Source: an uncultured Lachnospiraceae bacterium (GTDB lineage Bacteria; Bacillota; Clostridia; Lachnospirales; Lachnospiraceae). Taken from it: 64,000 nt of DNA. Numbering within the stretch: position 1 is the first letter of the stretch; every line of letters starts with the position of its first letter. The notes below the pieces were generated by a model, which did not search any database, had not been told where the DNA came from, and was given only the letters and a program-made list of their open reading frames with translations. Location of the stretch: contig CAKREB010000003.1 in assembly GCA_934317005.1 (NCBI GenBank), positions 1-64,000 on the forward strand, given 5' to 3'. The translations under genes and the position numbers were made by a program. Shown one piece after another: positions 1 through 8,147 of this stretch.

Positions 1-19
1 TACACCACTTGGTGGTGTA
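1..19. repeat. 8-bp inverted repeat at window edge
   Basis: TACACCAC and GTGGTGTA flank a 3-base loop. This is a perfect hairpin, possibly the end of a terminator of a gene lying left of the window. No T-run follows on the + strand, so its role is unclear. Confidence 0.4.
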
Positions 20-124
20 GTTACATAGATTTATAGAGACTTATGAAAAAATGAAGAAAAACCGAAAGCCCGAAAAATCCTGTAATATCAGTGTTTTTTA
101 GGCTTATGGAGGAATATAGAGATT

Positions 125-592
125 ATGATAAAAGTACTTTTCATCTGCCACGGCAACATCTGCCGTTCCCCTATGGCAGAATACGTTATGAAAGACTTAG
201 TAAAAAAGAGTGGTTACGAGAATGAGTTTTACATTGCCTCAGCGGCAACCAGCACAGAAGAGATTGGAAACCACATTCATCCGGGAACACGCAACAAGCT
301 GCGTGAAGTTGGGATTCCGACAGACAATCGGGTGGCGGTACAGTTAAAACGAAGCGACTACGACAGATACGATTATCTGATTGGCATGGATTCGTGGAAT
401 TACAAAAATATCATGCGGATCGTCGGTGATGATCCGGAAGGGAAGGTGTCTCTGCTTCTGGAATTTGCGGGCAGCAGTGAGGATATTGCAGATCCGTGGT
501 ATACGGGTAACTTTGACCAAACCTATGATGATGTCTGCAGAGGATGTGAAGCATTGTTGCATCAGCTGCTCGTAGAGGGAAAACTGGGATAG
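125..592 (+). CDS. low-molecular-weight protein tyrosine phosphatase
   Basis: A cytoplasmic phosphatase of the arsenate-reductase-like LMW-PTP fold that removes phosphate from protein tyrosine (or arginine) residues. The signature loop C-x5-R-S is at residues 8-15 (Cys8, Arg14), close to the N-terminus as the family requires. The general-acid Asp is in the DPW motif at residue 123. The length of 155 residues is normal. A GGAGG-like site (TGGAGG) lies about 12 bases before the ATG. No wall or capsule kinase sits beside it, so the substrate cannot be read from context. Galactokinase follows after about 250 bases and is probably a separate unit. Confidence 0.93.
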   Translation: MIKVLFICHGNICRSPMAEYVMKDLVKKSGYENEFYIASAATSTEEIGNHIHPGTRNKLREVGIPTDNRVAVQLKRSDYDRYDYLIGMDSWNYKNIMRIVGDDPEGKVSLLLEFAGSSEDIADPWYTGNFDQTYDDVCRGCEALLHQLLVEGKLG

Positions 593-651
593 CAGGTGAT
601 ACGCGCAGGGACAAAAGTAACCCAAGACCAGCAAAATGTTTTACAAAAGAA

Positions 652-680
652 TTGCAGTTCTCCACTGTGAATGATATGAT
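652..680 (+). promoter_or_regulatory. possible promoter of the first galactokinase
   Basis: TTGCAG and TATGAT are separated by 17 bases. The -10 is good and the -35 weak. It lies about 165 bases before the galactokinase start. No TTGCGCAA operator is seen here, unlike the other galactose promoters of the window. Confidence 0.35.
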
Positions 681-844
681 GATATACAATACGAAAAGAC
701 GAACAGTAGAAAGCATTGCATGGCAAGCGTTGGTTAGATGGCATATGGAATATGACTGAAATTGTCATTCCCAATGGAACATAAGTGTTTTCTACAATAT
801 TTTCTGCGATGAAAATAAAAAGTTTAACAGATTGGAGAATGTGG

Positions 845-2017
845 ATGAAAGACAAAAATACGTTATTAGAAAGCTTTGCAAATGTATATGGTGATGCAGA
901 TGATGCGCGTGTATTCTTTTCGCCCGGAAGAGTAAATCTGATCGGCGAGCATACGGATTATAATGGCGGTCATGTTTTTCCGTGTGCGCTGACGATCGGT
1001 ACATATGGAGTTGCACGAAAGCGAAGTGATAGAAAGCTTCGATTTTATTCGGTGAATTTTTCGAAGCTTGGTATTCTGGAATCTTCTTTGGACGATCTTG
1101 AGCCACATAAGGAAGCAGGGTGGACAAACTATCCTAAGGGTGTTATGTGGGCGATGGAAGGCCGTGGATGTAAGATACCATGTGGATTAGACATTTTGTT
1201 GGATGGAAATATTCCGAATGGATCAGGGCTTTCGTCTTCTGCTTCAATCGAGGTGCTTATGGGAACAATATTAAACACCTTTTTTGATTTCGGTTTTTCC
1301 AATCAGGAACTGGCACTTATTGGTCAGTATTCGGAGAATCATTTTAATGGTGTCAACTGTGGCATTATGGATCAGTTTGCGATTGCGATGGGAAAGAAAG
1401 ACTGCGCTATTTTTTTAGATACAGCAGATTTGTCATATGAATATGCACCGATTAAGTTAGATGGAGCTAAAATTGTTATTTCCTGCAGTAACAAGCGACG
1501 GGGGCTGGGAAGCTCAAAATATAATGAACGTCGCGAGGAGTGTGAAATGGCACTTTCTGAAATTCAGACCGGCATGGGAATCAACACACTTGGAGATTTG
1601 GACGAGGCAACATTTGAGATGGTAAAGATGGCGATTCGGGATGAAGACCGACGCAAGAGAGCCAAGCATGCCGTGTATGAAAACCGTAGGACGATACGTG
1701 CGGTGCAGGCATTAAAGGACAATGACATTGCTCTGTTTGGAAAATTAATGAATGAATCACATCTTTCTCTGCGGGACGACTACGAGGTGACAGGAGAAGA
1801 GTTAGACACATTAGTGGAAACGGCATGGGACGTAGATGGTGTGATTGGTTCCCGCATGACCGGTGCGGGGTTTGGTGGCTGTACAGTCAGTATTGTAAAG
1901 GATGAGGCGGTTGATAACTTTATCGACGTGGTAGGAAGTACCTACAAAGAAAAGATTGGATATGCAGCGGATTTCTATGTGGTAGAGATTGGTTCCGGTC
2001 CCTGCGAATTATCCTAA
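845..2017 (+). CDS. galK: galactokinase (first copy)
   Basis: Phosphorylates galactose at C1 with ATP, the first step of the Leloir pathway. It has the galactokinase signature GRVNLIGEHTDYNGG near residue 30, the GHMP ATP-binding motif GLSSSAS near residue 125, and the C-terminal GHMP motif with GAGFGGC. I start it at the ATG at 845 because GGAG lies 7 bases upstream; an in-frame ATG at 785 has no such site. The protein is 390 residues, normal for the family. A second, very similar galK lies at 15678. This copy is separated from galT and galE and is followed by a small gene of unknown function, so it may be a duplicated, differently regulated enzyme. Confidence 0.95.
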   Translation: MKDKNTLLESFANVYGDADDARVFFSPGRVNLIGEHTDYNGGHVFPCALTIGTYGVARKRSDRKLRFYSVNFSKLGILESSLDDLEPHKEAGWTNYPKGVMWAMEGRGCKIPCGLDILLDGNIPNGSGLSSSASIEVLMGTILNTFFDFGFSNQELALIGQYSENHFNGVNCGIMDQFAIAMGKKDCAIFLDTADLSYEYAPIKLDGAKIVISCSNKRRGLGSSKYNERREECEMALSEIQTGMGINTLGDLDEATFEMVKMAIRDEDRRKRAKHAVYENRRTIRAVQALKDNDIALFGKLMNESHLSLRDDYEVTGEELDTLVETAWDVDGVIGSRMTGAGFGGCTVSIVKDEAVDNFIDVVGSTYKEKIGYAADFYVVEIGSGPCELS

Positions 2018-2054
2018 AGATTTGGAAAAGGATATGTAGTATAGGAGATTGGAC

Positions 2055-2318
2055 ATGGATAGAGAGCAAAACATCAATCATGAGAAGAAAAAAGATACAA
2101 CTCATGAAATGAAATATACGATCTTACAGATTGATGAAGAGGACTTTGGCTGCGAAGGCAGACCGGATGGTGCGATTCCTAAGGACATAGTGAAACTGAT
2201 ATCTGCGGAAGGTACAGAAAAGGTAATACAGATGGAGGATGCACTGCTGTATGAAAGGAAGCTGGATGAGGGAGATATAGCTGTGCTGGGAACAGATGGA
2301 ACGTTATATCGACCGTAG
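2055..2318 (+). CDS. small protein of unknown function
   Basis: An 87-residue acidic, soluble protein with a charged N-terminus. I do not recognise the family. The ATG at 2055 has AGGAG 7 bases upstream; the in-frame TTG at 2049 is less likely. It begins 37 bases after galactokinase on the same strand and probably shares its transcript. No signal peptide or membrane segment is visible. The C-terminal half (LDEGDIAVLGTDGTLYRP) resembles a short beta-rich domain, but this is only an impression. Confidence 0.7.
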   Translation: MDREQNINHEKKKDTTHEMKYTILQIDEEDFGCEGRPDGAIPKDIVKLISAEGTEKVIQMEDALLYERKLDEGDIAVLGTDGTLYRP

Positions 2319-2415
2319 TATGACCGGCTGCTAAGTCATGTTTAGTTGCTTGCAGTGGGGTATTTGACTTCCATGTAGATTGTAAGAAATAGAATAAAAA
2401 TAAGATAGAATATAA

Positions 2416-2508
2416 AAATACTTCCTAAACTGTGATATGTACCCTCCTTCTTTGGGAGTACAGAAAAAGGGATACATATCAGCTGTAAAGCACAGTTGGG
2501 AAGTATTT
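2416..2508. terminator. long nested hairpin, bidirectional terminator
   Basis: An outer stem pairs 2416-2434 with 2491-2508 (one mismatch region). An inner stem pairs ATATGTA at 2435-2441 with TACATAT at 2473-2479, and a small CTCC/GGGAG hairpin sits at the top. A T-run follows on the + strand and A-residues precede it, so it can end both the galK transcript and the convergent GH42 transcript. At more than 90 bases it is larger than an ordinary terminator. Confidence 0.7.
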
Positions 2509-2561
2509 TTTTGTGCAATCTGACAAAGTGATGTAAAGAAGGTGCCTTTTGACACCATATT

Positions 2562-4613
2562 CTAAGAATTCTCTTCTATGATTAAAACATCCCAGTCCTT
2601 AATCTCATATGTGGTTTCGGGAGTGTACTCTTTTTGGGTCAAAAGCTCTATACCGTTTTGTCCATCATAAGTAAGCAGTACCGGAGTAGAGGAATAATTA
2701 AAATAATAATGAACCATATTTCCGACATCGTTTGTGCCGCTTTTGTGAATCAGTGGAAAGGCATATTCTGTCAGAGTAATGTCTGCTAAGGTACATATTT
2801 TCCGAATGATCAGTTGGAGTGCCGGAATATTCGTCATGCAGCCAAGATAAGTAGCGCTTCCTTTGCCAAACGCATGATGTGTGACAGCGCTATATGTGCC
2901 CCAATACGGATGCTCGTAGGAAGCCCAGGTATCGGCAGTATCCGGTATCAAAAGCTCCATCCACTCAGAAGCAGGATAGACAAGCTCTGAAGTTTCAAGA
3001 CCTATCTGTTTCATGTGGTGTTCAAGCGGAAGAAACTCATCAGAAAAATGGATGGCTGTATGTTCCGGACGTGTGAATTGATCATAGGTAGCACCAATAC
3101 ATTCCGTCATCATATGCGGTTGATCATCATGATAAATCTTTAGTTCTTCGTCAGCAAAGCAGCTACGGAATCCCAGTAATAGGTGTCCGCCTTTTTGGAC
3201 ATACTCTTTTAGTTTACATAAGGCTTTTTCAGTTGTAGAATACAGAGCAGGTGCCAGTAAAAGCGGATAATCGTCAAAGTTATCCTGTACAGAAACAAGG
3301 TCACACTCCAGATTCATCTGATAGCAGGCATCATAAAACCAGCGCAAGATATGATTATAGCCGATGCTGTCGCTACCTTCTTCGTGAATCGGAAATTCAT
3401 CCAAAGCGGTAAGGCTTGCGTTATCAACGATAATGGCAGCCTTGCACTTTTTTTGCAGATTTAGCAGATGATGTTCGATGGAATGTACTTCTGCACCGAA
3501 GTCTTTTAACTCATTATAAGAAGCGTTCGGTCTAAGATTATGACTTAAGATTCCCTTCCAGTAGGATTCAAATGAATTGTGAATGGAATGCCAGTTCCAG
3601 TACATAACGCTGTTGGCACCGGAAGCTAAGTGACTGTACGCCTGCAAACGAAGCTGCTTTGGATAAGGGAGCCAGGAGAGACGTCCCTGCGATTGTGTTT
3701 CCAGTACAAGGTAATTAGACTTTTTGAGGGAGCGCGCAACAGATCCGCCAAATGCGATTTCTGCTCCGGTCAGATGATCCTGAGAAGGGTGGTAGATATC
3801 GACACCAGCTACATCCATGCATTTTGCGGCGTCATACTGATTCACTTCCGGCTGTATGCCGAAAGAATACTCTTCCCACGAAAAGTCAAAATTATGTGTG
3901 ATAAATTGTTCTGTCTTGCGATATTCCTCAATGATATTTGCCTGCCAGTGTAAAAAGTTTGTGATACAGTTGCGTAAGAAACGTTTGTAAGCGGCAGAAA
4001 GACTTCCGTTGATCGTTCCGCGGATATCCGGGAAATCATCCCAGCTACTGATTCGGTTACTCCAGTAATCCAGTCCGAATTCCTGATTGAAATCTTCGAT
4101 ATCGGGATATTTCTGTTTCATCTGCGCAACAAAAAGTGCCTGTGTAGCAGGAGAAGCTGCACAGGCAGAACGTGTTTCGTTGTCTAACTGAAAGCCGATA
4201 ATGTTTGGGTAATCTTTGACTTCTTCCAGTAAACGGCGGATGATGCGCTCTGCGTAGCGCAGATAATGTGGATTGGTGATATCTGTAAGCTGCCGGTGTC
4301 CATAAATCTCCTGCCCGTTTTTGTTAAAGGCAAGGATATCCGGATGCTTTTTAGCAAGCCATGCCGGAATGGCATAGGTAGGTGTTCCTATGATCACAGA
4401 CATCTGATGTTCTACAGCAGCATGCATCATACGATGCAGGTGGGTAAAGTCAAACACATTATCCTGTGGTTCCCAGGTGCTCCAGGTAGATTCTGCGATG
4501 CGGATTACGTTCATGCCGGCATCCTTTAATAATTTCATATCGTTTTCCAGACGGTCATATGGCATATATTCATCATAATATGCCACGCCATATAATAAAT
4601 GTTCTGCTTTCAT
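2562..4613 (-). CDS. beta-galactosidase, glycoside hydrolase family 42
   Basis: Cytoplasmic retaining beta-galactosidase that would release galactose from short beta-galactosides. The N-terminal GH42 barrel carries the acid/base Glu in LDNE at residue 146 and the probable nucleophile Glu305 in LVLETQ. A trimerisation domain and a small beta domain follow. It is 683 residues from the chosen start and has no signal peptide. The ATG at 4613 is preceded by GAGGA at 7 bases; an upstream in-frame ATG at 4682 lacks one. It is divergent from a LacI-type regulator, and the shared 358-base region carries repeated TTGCGCAA sites. With the GH53 enzyme and importer downstream, the likely substrates are beta-1,4-galacto-oligosaccharides. 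Confidence 0.93.
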   Translation of the reverse strand: MKAEHLLYGVAYYDEYMPYDRLENDMKLLKDAGMNVIRIAESTWSTWEPQDNVFDFTHLHRMMHAAVEHQMSVIIGTPTYAIPAWLAKKHPDILAFNKNGQEIYGHRQLTDITNPHYLRYAERIIRRLLEEVKDYPNIIGFQLDNETRSACAASPATQALFVAQMKQKYPDIEDFNQEFGLDYWSNRISSWDDFPDIRGTINGSLSAAYKRFLRNCITNFLHWQANIIEEYRKTEQFITHNFDFSWEEYSFGIQPEVNQYDAAKCMDVAGVDIYHPSQDHLTGAEIAFGGSVARSLKKSNYLVLETQSQGRLSWLPYPKQLRLQAYSHLASGANSVMYWNWHSIHNSFESYWKGILSHNLRPNASYNELKDFGAEVHSIEHHLLNLQKKCKAAIIVDNASLTALDEFPIHEEGSDSIGYNHILRWFYDACYQMNLECDLVSVQDNFDDYPLLLAPALYSTTEKALCKLKEYVQKGGHLLLGFRSCFADEELKIYHDDQPHMMTECIGATYDQFTRPEHTAIHFSDEFLPLEHHMKQIGLETSELVYPASEWMELLIPDTADTWASYEHPYWGTYSAVTHHAFGKGSATYLGCMTNIPALQLIIRKICTLADITLTEYAFPLIHKSGTNDVGNMVHYYFNYSSTPVLLTYDGQNGIELLTQKEYTPETTYEIKDWDVLIIEENS

Positions 4614-4776
4614 ATATATCCTCATTTCTATTATTGTCTTATTTATGGAAACATTCCTTACAGTCGATAAGAAATGATCCATCTTGCTGCTGATTTTGTC
4701 TTTCGGTGCAAAGCATCCGAATGTGGTAGTCTTTTGTCAGGAAGTAATTCAGCTATTGCGCAAAACTTGCGCATCC

Positions 4777-4805
4777 AGTATAATAATTCTAATGGCTCTT
4801 TGAAA
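4777..4805 (-). promoter_or_regulatory. probable promoter of the GH42 gene
   Basis: On the minus strand TTTCAA and TATACT are 17 bases apart. Two TTGCGCAW sites start 3 bases downstream of the -10, where a bound repressor would block transcription. On the + strand the same place also offers TTGCGC-17-TATAAT (4756-4784), so this segment may fire both ways. Confidence 0.5.
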
Positions 4806-4859
4806 GGGTTTCAGATGACCATTTACAGAAAAAGTAGACTGGAACTGGTTTTCAAGGGA

Positions 4860-4888
4860 TTGACAGATATTGTACAAATTGTTACAAT
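4860..4888 (+). promoter_or_regulatory. probable promoter of the lacI-type gene
   Basis: TTGACA and TACAAT are separated by exactly 17 bases, a near-consensus sigma-A promoter. Operator-like TAGCGCAA and TTGCGCAA follow at about +1 and +15, which suggests autorepression. Confidence 0.75.
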
Positions 4889-4971
4889 AGCGCAAGAACA
4901 ACCGTTTGCGCAAGTATAGCATATTCTATTTTGTTTGTAAAGACAGGGATATGAAAAAGGAGAGAAAGTAA

Positions 4972-6030
4972 ATGGCAGAGGAAAAGAAAAGTGAGATAGA
5001 ATCGAATGATGGAGCGACAATGCAGTATCATAAGGAACAAAGCAAGATTACGATCGGTGATGTTGCAGAGGCATTGGGTGTGTCGAAAACTACCGTGTCG
5101 CGTGCTATTTCCGGTAAGGGAAGGATCGGAGAAGAAACACGGCAGCGTGTATTAAAATATATCAAGGAGAATCATTATCAGCCTAATGTTGTGGCAAAGG
5201 GACTGGCAAAGTCTAAAACATATAATATCGGCTGGGTGATGCCGGGAGATTCCAGTGTGACCGACCTGCCGTTTTTTCAGCGTTGCATGATGGGAATTAG
5301 TGAAGTCGCAGCGGCAAAAGACTATGACATATTGATTTCTATGGTATTTGATCATGACATTTCACAGCTAAAGAGAGCGGTCAAGAATCGCAAAGTGGAT
5401 GGAATCATTTTGGGCAGAACACTGGTTGATGATGAACGGGTGGAATACTTAAAGGATAGTGGAATGCCTTTTGTAGTAATAGGAAGCTCGTTGGACGATC
5501 AGGTGATCCAGATTGACAATGATCATATCAATGCGTGCCGTGAGCTGACTTCTATCTTATTATTAAAAGGGGTTAAGAAAATTGCGTTGATCGGAGGAGA
5601 TTCTAACCATGTGGTCAATCAGACAAGACGCAAGGGATTTGAAATGGGACTTAAGGAGCAGGGAATTGATAAAAATGCTTCATGGATTTATATGGATTCG
5701 GATACAGACAGCATGGTAGAGCGTGTGGTAGATGAGTGCATGCACAACCAGGTAGAATGTATCATGTGCATGGATGACCGGATCTGTCATACTGTATTAA
5801 ACAAATTGTATCGGGATGGGATTCAGATACCGGATCAGATTAAGGTGGCATCCTTCTATAACAGTGTAACTTTAGAGGGATATCAGCCTGCGATCACAAC
5901 CTTACAGTATGATCCAAAGGAATTGGGGATTGTCGCATGTAAGACATTGTTTGACTATATCAAGGGAAAAGAAGTGCAGAAGAAAAATCTTCTTGGCTAT
6001 GAAGTGATTTTAAAAGGCTCTACACAGTAG
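4972..6030 (+). CDS. LacI/GalR-family transcriptional regulator
   Basis: A 352-residue DNA-binding repressor. After a charged, disordered leader of about 22 residues, the helix-turn-helix and hinge helix (ITIGDVAEALGVSKTTVSRA and following) occupy residues 24-75. A periplasmic-binding-protein-like sugar sensor fills the rest. It is divergent from the GH42 gene and upstream of the sugar importer, so it is the natural candidate for binding the TTGCGCAA sites at the GH42, importer and galT promoters. The inducer is probably galactose, galactobiose or a related sugar; this is inferred from context. The N-terminal extension is longer than usual for the family, and a start at a later Met (residue 17, MQYH) is possible but has no better ribosome site. 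Confidence 0.92.
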   Translation: MAEEKKSEIESNDGATMQYHKEQSKITIGDVAEALGVSKTTVSRAISGKGRIGEETRQRVLKYIKENHYQPNVVAKGLAKSKTYNIGWVMPGDSSVTDLPFFQRCMMGISEVAAAKDYDILISMVFDHDISQLKRAVKNRKVDGIILGRTLVDDERVEYLKDSGMPFVVIGSSLDDQVIQIDNDHINACRELTSILLLKGVKKIALIGGDSNHVVNQTRRKGFEMGLKEQGIDKNASWIYMDSDTDSMVERVVDECMHNQVECIMCMDDRICHTVLNKLYRDGIQIPDQIKVASFYNSVTLEGYQPAITTLQYDPKELGIVACKTLFDYIKGKEVQKKNLLGYEVILKGSTQ

Positions 6031-6050
6031 CAGAAGCTTTTGACATCTGA

Positions 6051-6103
6051 GGCAATCTATGGACAGTGCTTATCAGGCTGCATTGTTCACGGATTGCCTT
6101 TTT
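6051..6103 (+). terminator. terminator of the lacI-type gene
   Basis: GGCAATC at 6051-6057 pairs with GATTGCC at 6092-6098, followed by TTTTTG. The 3' arm overlaps the next, larger hairpin, so the two structures compete. Confidence 0.5.
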
Positions 6104-6230
6104 GCTTTATAGGAAACTTTCGGTTCCTATAAAGCAAAAAAGGCTCCGCAAAGATCACACTGCGGCGAATAGGAAGATGTCGCCTTTGCAACCCGTCGCA
6201 GGCGGAGAGTTTTGTAAGCGAAACTCTTTC
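6096..6230. repeat. cluster of strong hairpins (dispersed-repeat-like)
   Basis: A stem of about 20 bp with one bulged A pairs 6096-6115 with 6124-6144. It is followed by CCGCA/TGCGG (6146-6165), GGCGA/TCGCC (6164-6184) and AGAGTTT/AAACTCT (6206-6227). The segments CTTTATAGGAAACT (6105-6118) and TAGGAAGATGT (6170-6180) recur at 14100-14113 and 14129-14139 before galT. This looks like a dispersed intergenic repeat. Confidence 0.5.
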
Positions 6231-6509
6231 TTGCTTTATATTGTGCAATATGTCAAAAAGTTGTGAAATGAAAGAAAAGACGGAAAATAAGACAAAATAG
6301 ACAAATGCAAAGGGTGAAACAATGCATATGGAACAAATATGCACAATAAAATTATAGAACAAACGATTGCACAATAGATTAAATTTGATTTTGGATTAAA
6401 AAGTATTACACAAGAGAATACGGTAAAAATTCGATGTTTTTATGTTTAAAAATGATAAAATTGTGCAATATGCACAAAATACAGAACGTAAAAAGGTAAA
6501 AAGTGCACA

Positions 6510-6538
6510 TTGACAATCATGGCACACGCAACTATACT
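6510..6538 (+). promoter_or_regulatory. promoter of the sugar importer operon
   Basis: TTGACA and TATACT are separated by 17 bases. The operator-like TTGCGCAATGCGCAA lies about 20 bases downstream of the -10 and TTGTGCAATATGCACAA lies about 35 bases upstream of the -35. Confidence 0.75.
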
Positions 6539-6676
6539 GTAAACATAGAACAACCGATTGCGCAATGCGCAAAAAGTAACAGACAAATTGGAAAGAAGCA
6601 ACGCGGATTTGAACATCACGCACATTTGCGTTAGCGGATTGACACATTTGGATCTATTTTAAGGAGGAAAAGGAAT

Positions 6677-7939
6677 ATGAAGAAAAAGTTATTGGCGTTA
6701 GCAATGGCAAGTACAATGGTGCTTACCTGCTTCACAGGATGCGGAAGCTCATCAAACGATGCAAAGAAGAGTGATTCTTCTAAGACAGCAGAAAAGAAAG
6801 ACGTTTCATTAACGGTATGGGGTGCTGAGGAAGATCAGACAATGTTAGGTGAAATGATTGAAAGCTTCAAAAAGGAATATGCAGACAAGGCAAACTGGAA
6901 GATTGAACTTGGTGTTGAATCTGAAGCGGATGCAAAGGATGACGTTTTGAACGATCCGGAAGCTGCTGCTGATGTGTTCGCATTCGCGGATGATCAGGTG
7001 GATGATCTGGTAAATGCAAAGGCATTGCAGGAAATCACATTGGATGCCGATCAGGTAATTGAAGATAACGGTGGAAAGGACAGCGGTGCTGTTCAGGCTG
7101 CTTTCAGTGACGGTAAGCTGTATGCATATCCAATGACAGCAGACAATGGTTATTTCATGTTTTATAATAAGAAATATTTCAAATCAGACAGTGATGTGGA
7201 AACATTGGATGGTATGATGAAGATTGCAGCAGATAACAAGAAGAAAGTATCTATGACAGTTAATGATGGATATTACATCTATTCATTCTTTGCAGGAGCA
7301 GGCTTAGAGCTTAAGAAGAATGAGAATGGTACAAATGATTGTACATGGAATGCAACAGATGGTATATACAAAGGTACAGATGTTGCCAAGGCAATTCTTG
7401 ATATTACAGCAAACAAGGGATTTAAGAATGTACAGGATGCAGAGTTCGTTACAGGTGTAAAAGATGGCTCTATCATCGCCGGTGTCAGCGGTACATGGAA
7501 TGCACAGGTCGCAGAAAAGACATGGGGCGATGACTATGCAGCAACAAAGCTTCCTACATACACATGTGCAGGTGATCAGGTACAGATGGCAAGTTATGCA
7601 GGCTACAAGCTGATCGGTGTAAATGCGTACTCTAAGAATGCCGGTTACGCAATGTTACTGGGACAGTATTTAACAAATTATGACAATCAGGTAAAGCGTT
7701 TTGAGCAGAGAGGTCTTGGACCTTCTAATGTAAAGGCAGCAGCTTCTGACGAAGTAAAGCAGAATCCGGCAATCGCAGCTCTTTCTTTACAGGCACAGTA
7801 CGCTACTATTCAGCGTGTCGGTGACAACTATTGGGATCCTGCAAAGACACTTGGTGCTATCCTTGTAGAAGGAAATGCAGATGGAAAAGATCTTCAGGAA
7901 TTACTGGATACAGCAGTAGAAGGTATTACAGCAAAATAA
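6677..7939 (+). CDS. sugar ABC transporter solute-binding lipoprotein
   Basis: An extracellular, membrane-anchored receptor of the maltose/oligosaccharide (CUT1) type. It has a lipoprotein signal peptide with lipobox FTGC (Cys22), a Ser/Lys-rich linker, then a family 1 solute-binding fold of about 380 residues. AAGGAGG precedes the ATG. It is first in the importer operon, followed after 208 bases by two permeases. Context (GH42, GH53, galTKE) points to galacto-oligosaccharides as ligand; this is inferred. The promoter region carries many operator-like palindromes. Confidence 0.93.
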   Translation: MKKKLLALAMASTMVLTCFTGCGSSSNDAKKSDSSKTAEKKDVSLTVWGAEEDQTMLGEMIESFKKEYADKANWKIELGVESEADAKDDVLNDPEAAADVFAFADDQVDDLVNAKALQEITLDADQVIEDNGGKDSGAVQAAFSDGKLYAYPMTADNGYFMFYNKKYFKSDSDVETLDGMMKIAADNKKKVSMTVNDGYYIYSFFAGAGLELKKNENGTNDCTWNATDGIYKGTDVAKAILDITANKGFKNVQDAEFVTGVKDGSIIAGVSGTWNAQVAEKTWGDDYAATKLPTYTCAGDQVQMASYAGYKLIGVNAYSKNAGYAMLLGQYLTNYDNQVKRFEQRGLGPSNVKAAASDEVKQNPAIAALSLQAQYATIQRVGDNYWDPAKTLGAILVEGNADGKDLQELLDTAVEGITAK

Positions 7940-7965
7940 TAATAGAATACTCCTCTAAATATAAA

Positions 7966-7994
7966 TTCCTGCCGGACATTCGTTCCGGCGGGAA
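7966..7994 (+). promoter_or_regulatory. intercistronic hairpin after the binding-protein gene
   Basis: TTCCTGCCGGA pairs with TCCGGCGGGAA (one G-U pair) around a short loop. No T-run follows, so it is more likely an mRNA-stabilising or partial-attenuation hairpin, which would give more binding protein than permease. Confidence 0.55.
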
Positions 7995-8147
7995 CATAAA
8001 AAAGAAAAACAATTAAAATAGCGGTGGAAGTAGTTTTTATCACAGAGCTGAACTGGAAGTTTGACTCAAAATTCCTTCGGCGCAAAGCGTCTGTGGAATG
8101 GAGATTAGTATGTAAGAAAAAGAAGTTTTCAAGTAGGAGGGCTGAAG

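Larger units (their letters stand above)
4614..4971. promoter_or_regulatory. divergent control region between GH42 gene and lacI-type gene
   Basis: The region has back-to-back promoters and four copies of a TTGCGCAA-like palindrome: TTGCGCAA at 4756-4763, TTGCGCAT at 4767-4774, TAGCGCAA at 4888-4895 (sharing a base with the lacI -10) and TTGCGCAA at 4906-4913. The first pair falls just downstream of the GH42 -10, the second pair around the lacI transcription start. Repression of both genes by the LacI-type protein is the simplest reading. Confidence 0.65.
6031..6676 (+). promoter_or_regulatory. 646-base regulatory region before the sugar importer
   Basis: There is no gene here. The left part holds the lacI terminator and the hairpin cluster. 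The right part is AT-rich and full of TTGYGCAA-type half-sites: 6241-6248, 6367-6374, the paired TTGTGCAATATGCACAA at 6461-6477, and TTGCGCAATGCGCAA at 6558-6572. These surround a near-consensus promoter at 6510-6538. The density of sites suggests cooperative or looping repression by the LacI-type protein. Confidence 0.55.
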
